Assembly: GCA_002306005.1 (NCBI GenBank)
Contig: DBRO01000087.1
Coordinates: 31,314 to 36,675 of the forward strand
Source: Ruminococcus sp. UBA1366
GTDB lineage: Bacteria; Bacillota; Clostridia; Oscillospirales; Ruminococcaceae
DNA length: 5,362 nucleotides
Reading direction: 5' to 3'
Part shown: piece by piece, positions 5,232-5,362 of the stretch
Position numbering within the stretch: position 1 is the first letter of the stretch
Layout: each line of letters opens with the position of its first letter
Notes under the pieces: generated by a model
Databases searched by the model: none
What the model was told of the DNA's origin: nothing
Seen by the model: only the letters and a program-made list of their open reading frames with translations
Position numbers and translations under genes: made by a program

Positions 5232-5249
5232 TTGTGCTTTTTGTGCTTT
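5232..5249. repeat. Tandem 9-bp direct repeat inside the ABC promoter
   Basis: TTGTGCTTT occurs twice head to tail with no gap (5232-5240 and 5241-5249). It covers the -35 box and over half the spacer, so gain or loss of one unit would shift the dyads and the -35 by 9 bp relative to the -10. Confidence 0.85.
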
Positions 5250-5260
5250 AACGGTAAAAT
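5232..5260 (+). promoter_or_regulatory. Weak sigma-A promoter of the ABC transporter gene
   Basis: TAAAAT (5255-5260) matches 5 of 6 bases of the -10 consensus. TTGTGC (5232-5237) is 17 bp upstream but matches only TTG of TTGACA. Transcription would begin near 5267, about 28 nt before the ATG. A poor -35 next to regulator dyads suggests a promoter that depends on activation. The -10 is plausible; the pairing is inferred. Confidence 0.55.
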
Positions 5261-5294
5261 GAGAATAGAATCAAACAGAAAGCGAGGGCATCCC

Positions 5295-5362
5295 ATGGTT
5301 GTGGAGGTTACCAATTTGGTTAAGCGGTATCGGGAACTGATTGCGCTGGATCATCTGAATCT
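5295..5362 (+). CDS. ABC transporter ATP-binding protein, N-terminal fragment (continues beyond window)
   Basis: Only 22 codons are visible. They read MVVEVTNLVKRYRELIALDHLN, which fits the first strands of an ABC ATPase: 'V.NLVK.Y....ALD.' with Y12 at the A-loop aromatic position that stacks on adenine. Walker A and later motifs lie outside the window. The ATG at 5295 follows GAGGG (5284-5288) by 6 nt. The gene is divergent from the kinase-regulator pair, the usual layout for ABC exporters controlled by NarL-type systems such as LnrJK-LnrLMN, in which permease genes follow the ATPase. The family call rests on a short fragment plus context; export of a drug, peptide or lipid is inference. Confidence 0.78.
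   Translation, partial: MVVEVTNLVKRYRELIALDHLN

Larger units (their letters stand above)
5192..5235. repeat. Perfect 15-bp inverted repeat in the divergent intergenic region
   Basis: ACAAGTGACAAATGT (5192-5206) is repeated exactly in inverted orientation as ACATTTGTCACTTGT (5221-5235), separated by 14 nt. Each arm in turn contains most of a smaller dyad, so the whole is best read as two binding sites for one regulator facing each other. It could also fold as a 15-bp hairpin, but neither flanking gene would transcribe through it from its predicted start. Confidence 0.9.

Noticed and set aside
5192..5249. The 15-bp inverted repeat plus following T run as an intrinsic terminator
   Set aside because: No gene reads into it on the + strand, the stem is A/T-rich with a long 14-nt loop, and the T tract is offset by GC and interrupted. 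Paired binding sites explain the internal dyads better.

Overview
The window looks like chromosomal DNA from a low-to-moderate GC Firmicute, most likely a member of the Clostridia. The grounds are an Obg GTPase carrying the C-terminal OCT domain, a Mini-ribonuclease III of the Firmicutes type, strong purine-rich Shine-Dalgarno sequences, two TTG starts, and near-consensus sigma-A promoters with extended -10 elements. Species cannot be set from the sequence alone. I see no rRNA, tRNA, CRISPR array, insertion sequence, phage gene or riboswitch.

Left part (1-2264, + strand): the 3' end of obg, a small Nudix hydrolase, Mini-III RNase (mrnC) and a YebC/TACO1-family protein. Gaps are 17-24 nt and no promoter or terminator is visible between the genes, so they are probably one transcript. 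Three of the four products act on ribosome assembly, 23S rRNA maturation or translation, so this reads as a housekeeping ribosome/translation operon with an uncharacterised Nudix enzyme inside it.

Middle (2265-3377): a 148-nt gap carries a consensus promoter (TTGACA, 17 bp, TATAAT, with an extended -10 TG) that also contains two short inverted repeats. It drives a single nucleotidyltransferase gene of unknown substrate. That gene ends at a bidirectional intrinsic terminator shared with the convergent gene on the other side.

Right part (3377-5362): a two-component system on the - strand, made of a membrane histidine kinase (HisKA_3 type) and a NarL/LuxR-type response regulator. The genes overlap by 20 nt. 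Divergent from them is the start of an ABC transporter ATP-binding subunit, cut off by the window end. This is the layout of DesKR/LnrJK-like systems that control an ABC exporter in response to membrane or envelope stress.

The most notable element lies in the 207-nt divergent intergenic region. It is a perfect 15-bp inverted repeat that resolves into two copies of a dyad, GTGACA-N2-TGTCAC with one mismatch each, 22 bp centre to centre. Both lie just upstream of a weak -35 box of the ABC gene. This is the expected geometry for an activator, and the adjacent response regulator is the obvious candidate. All core genes belong to known families; the possibly undescribed parts are this regulatory site, the signal and cargo of the module, and the roles of the Nudix enzyme and the nucleotidyltransferase.
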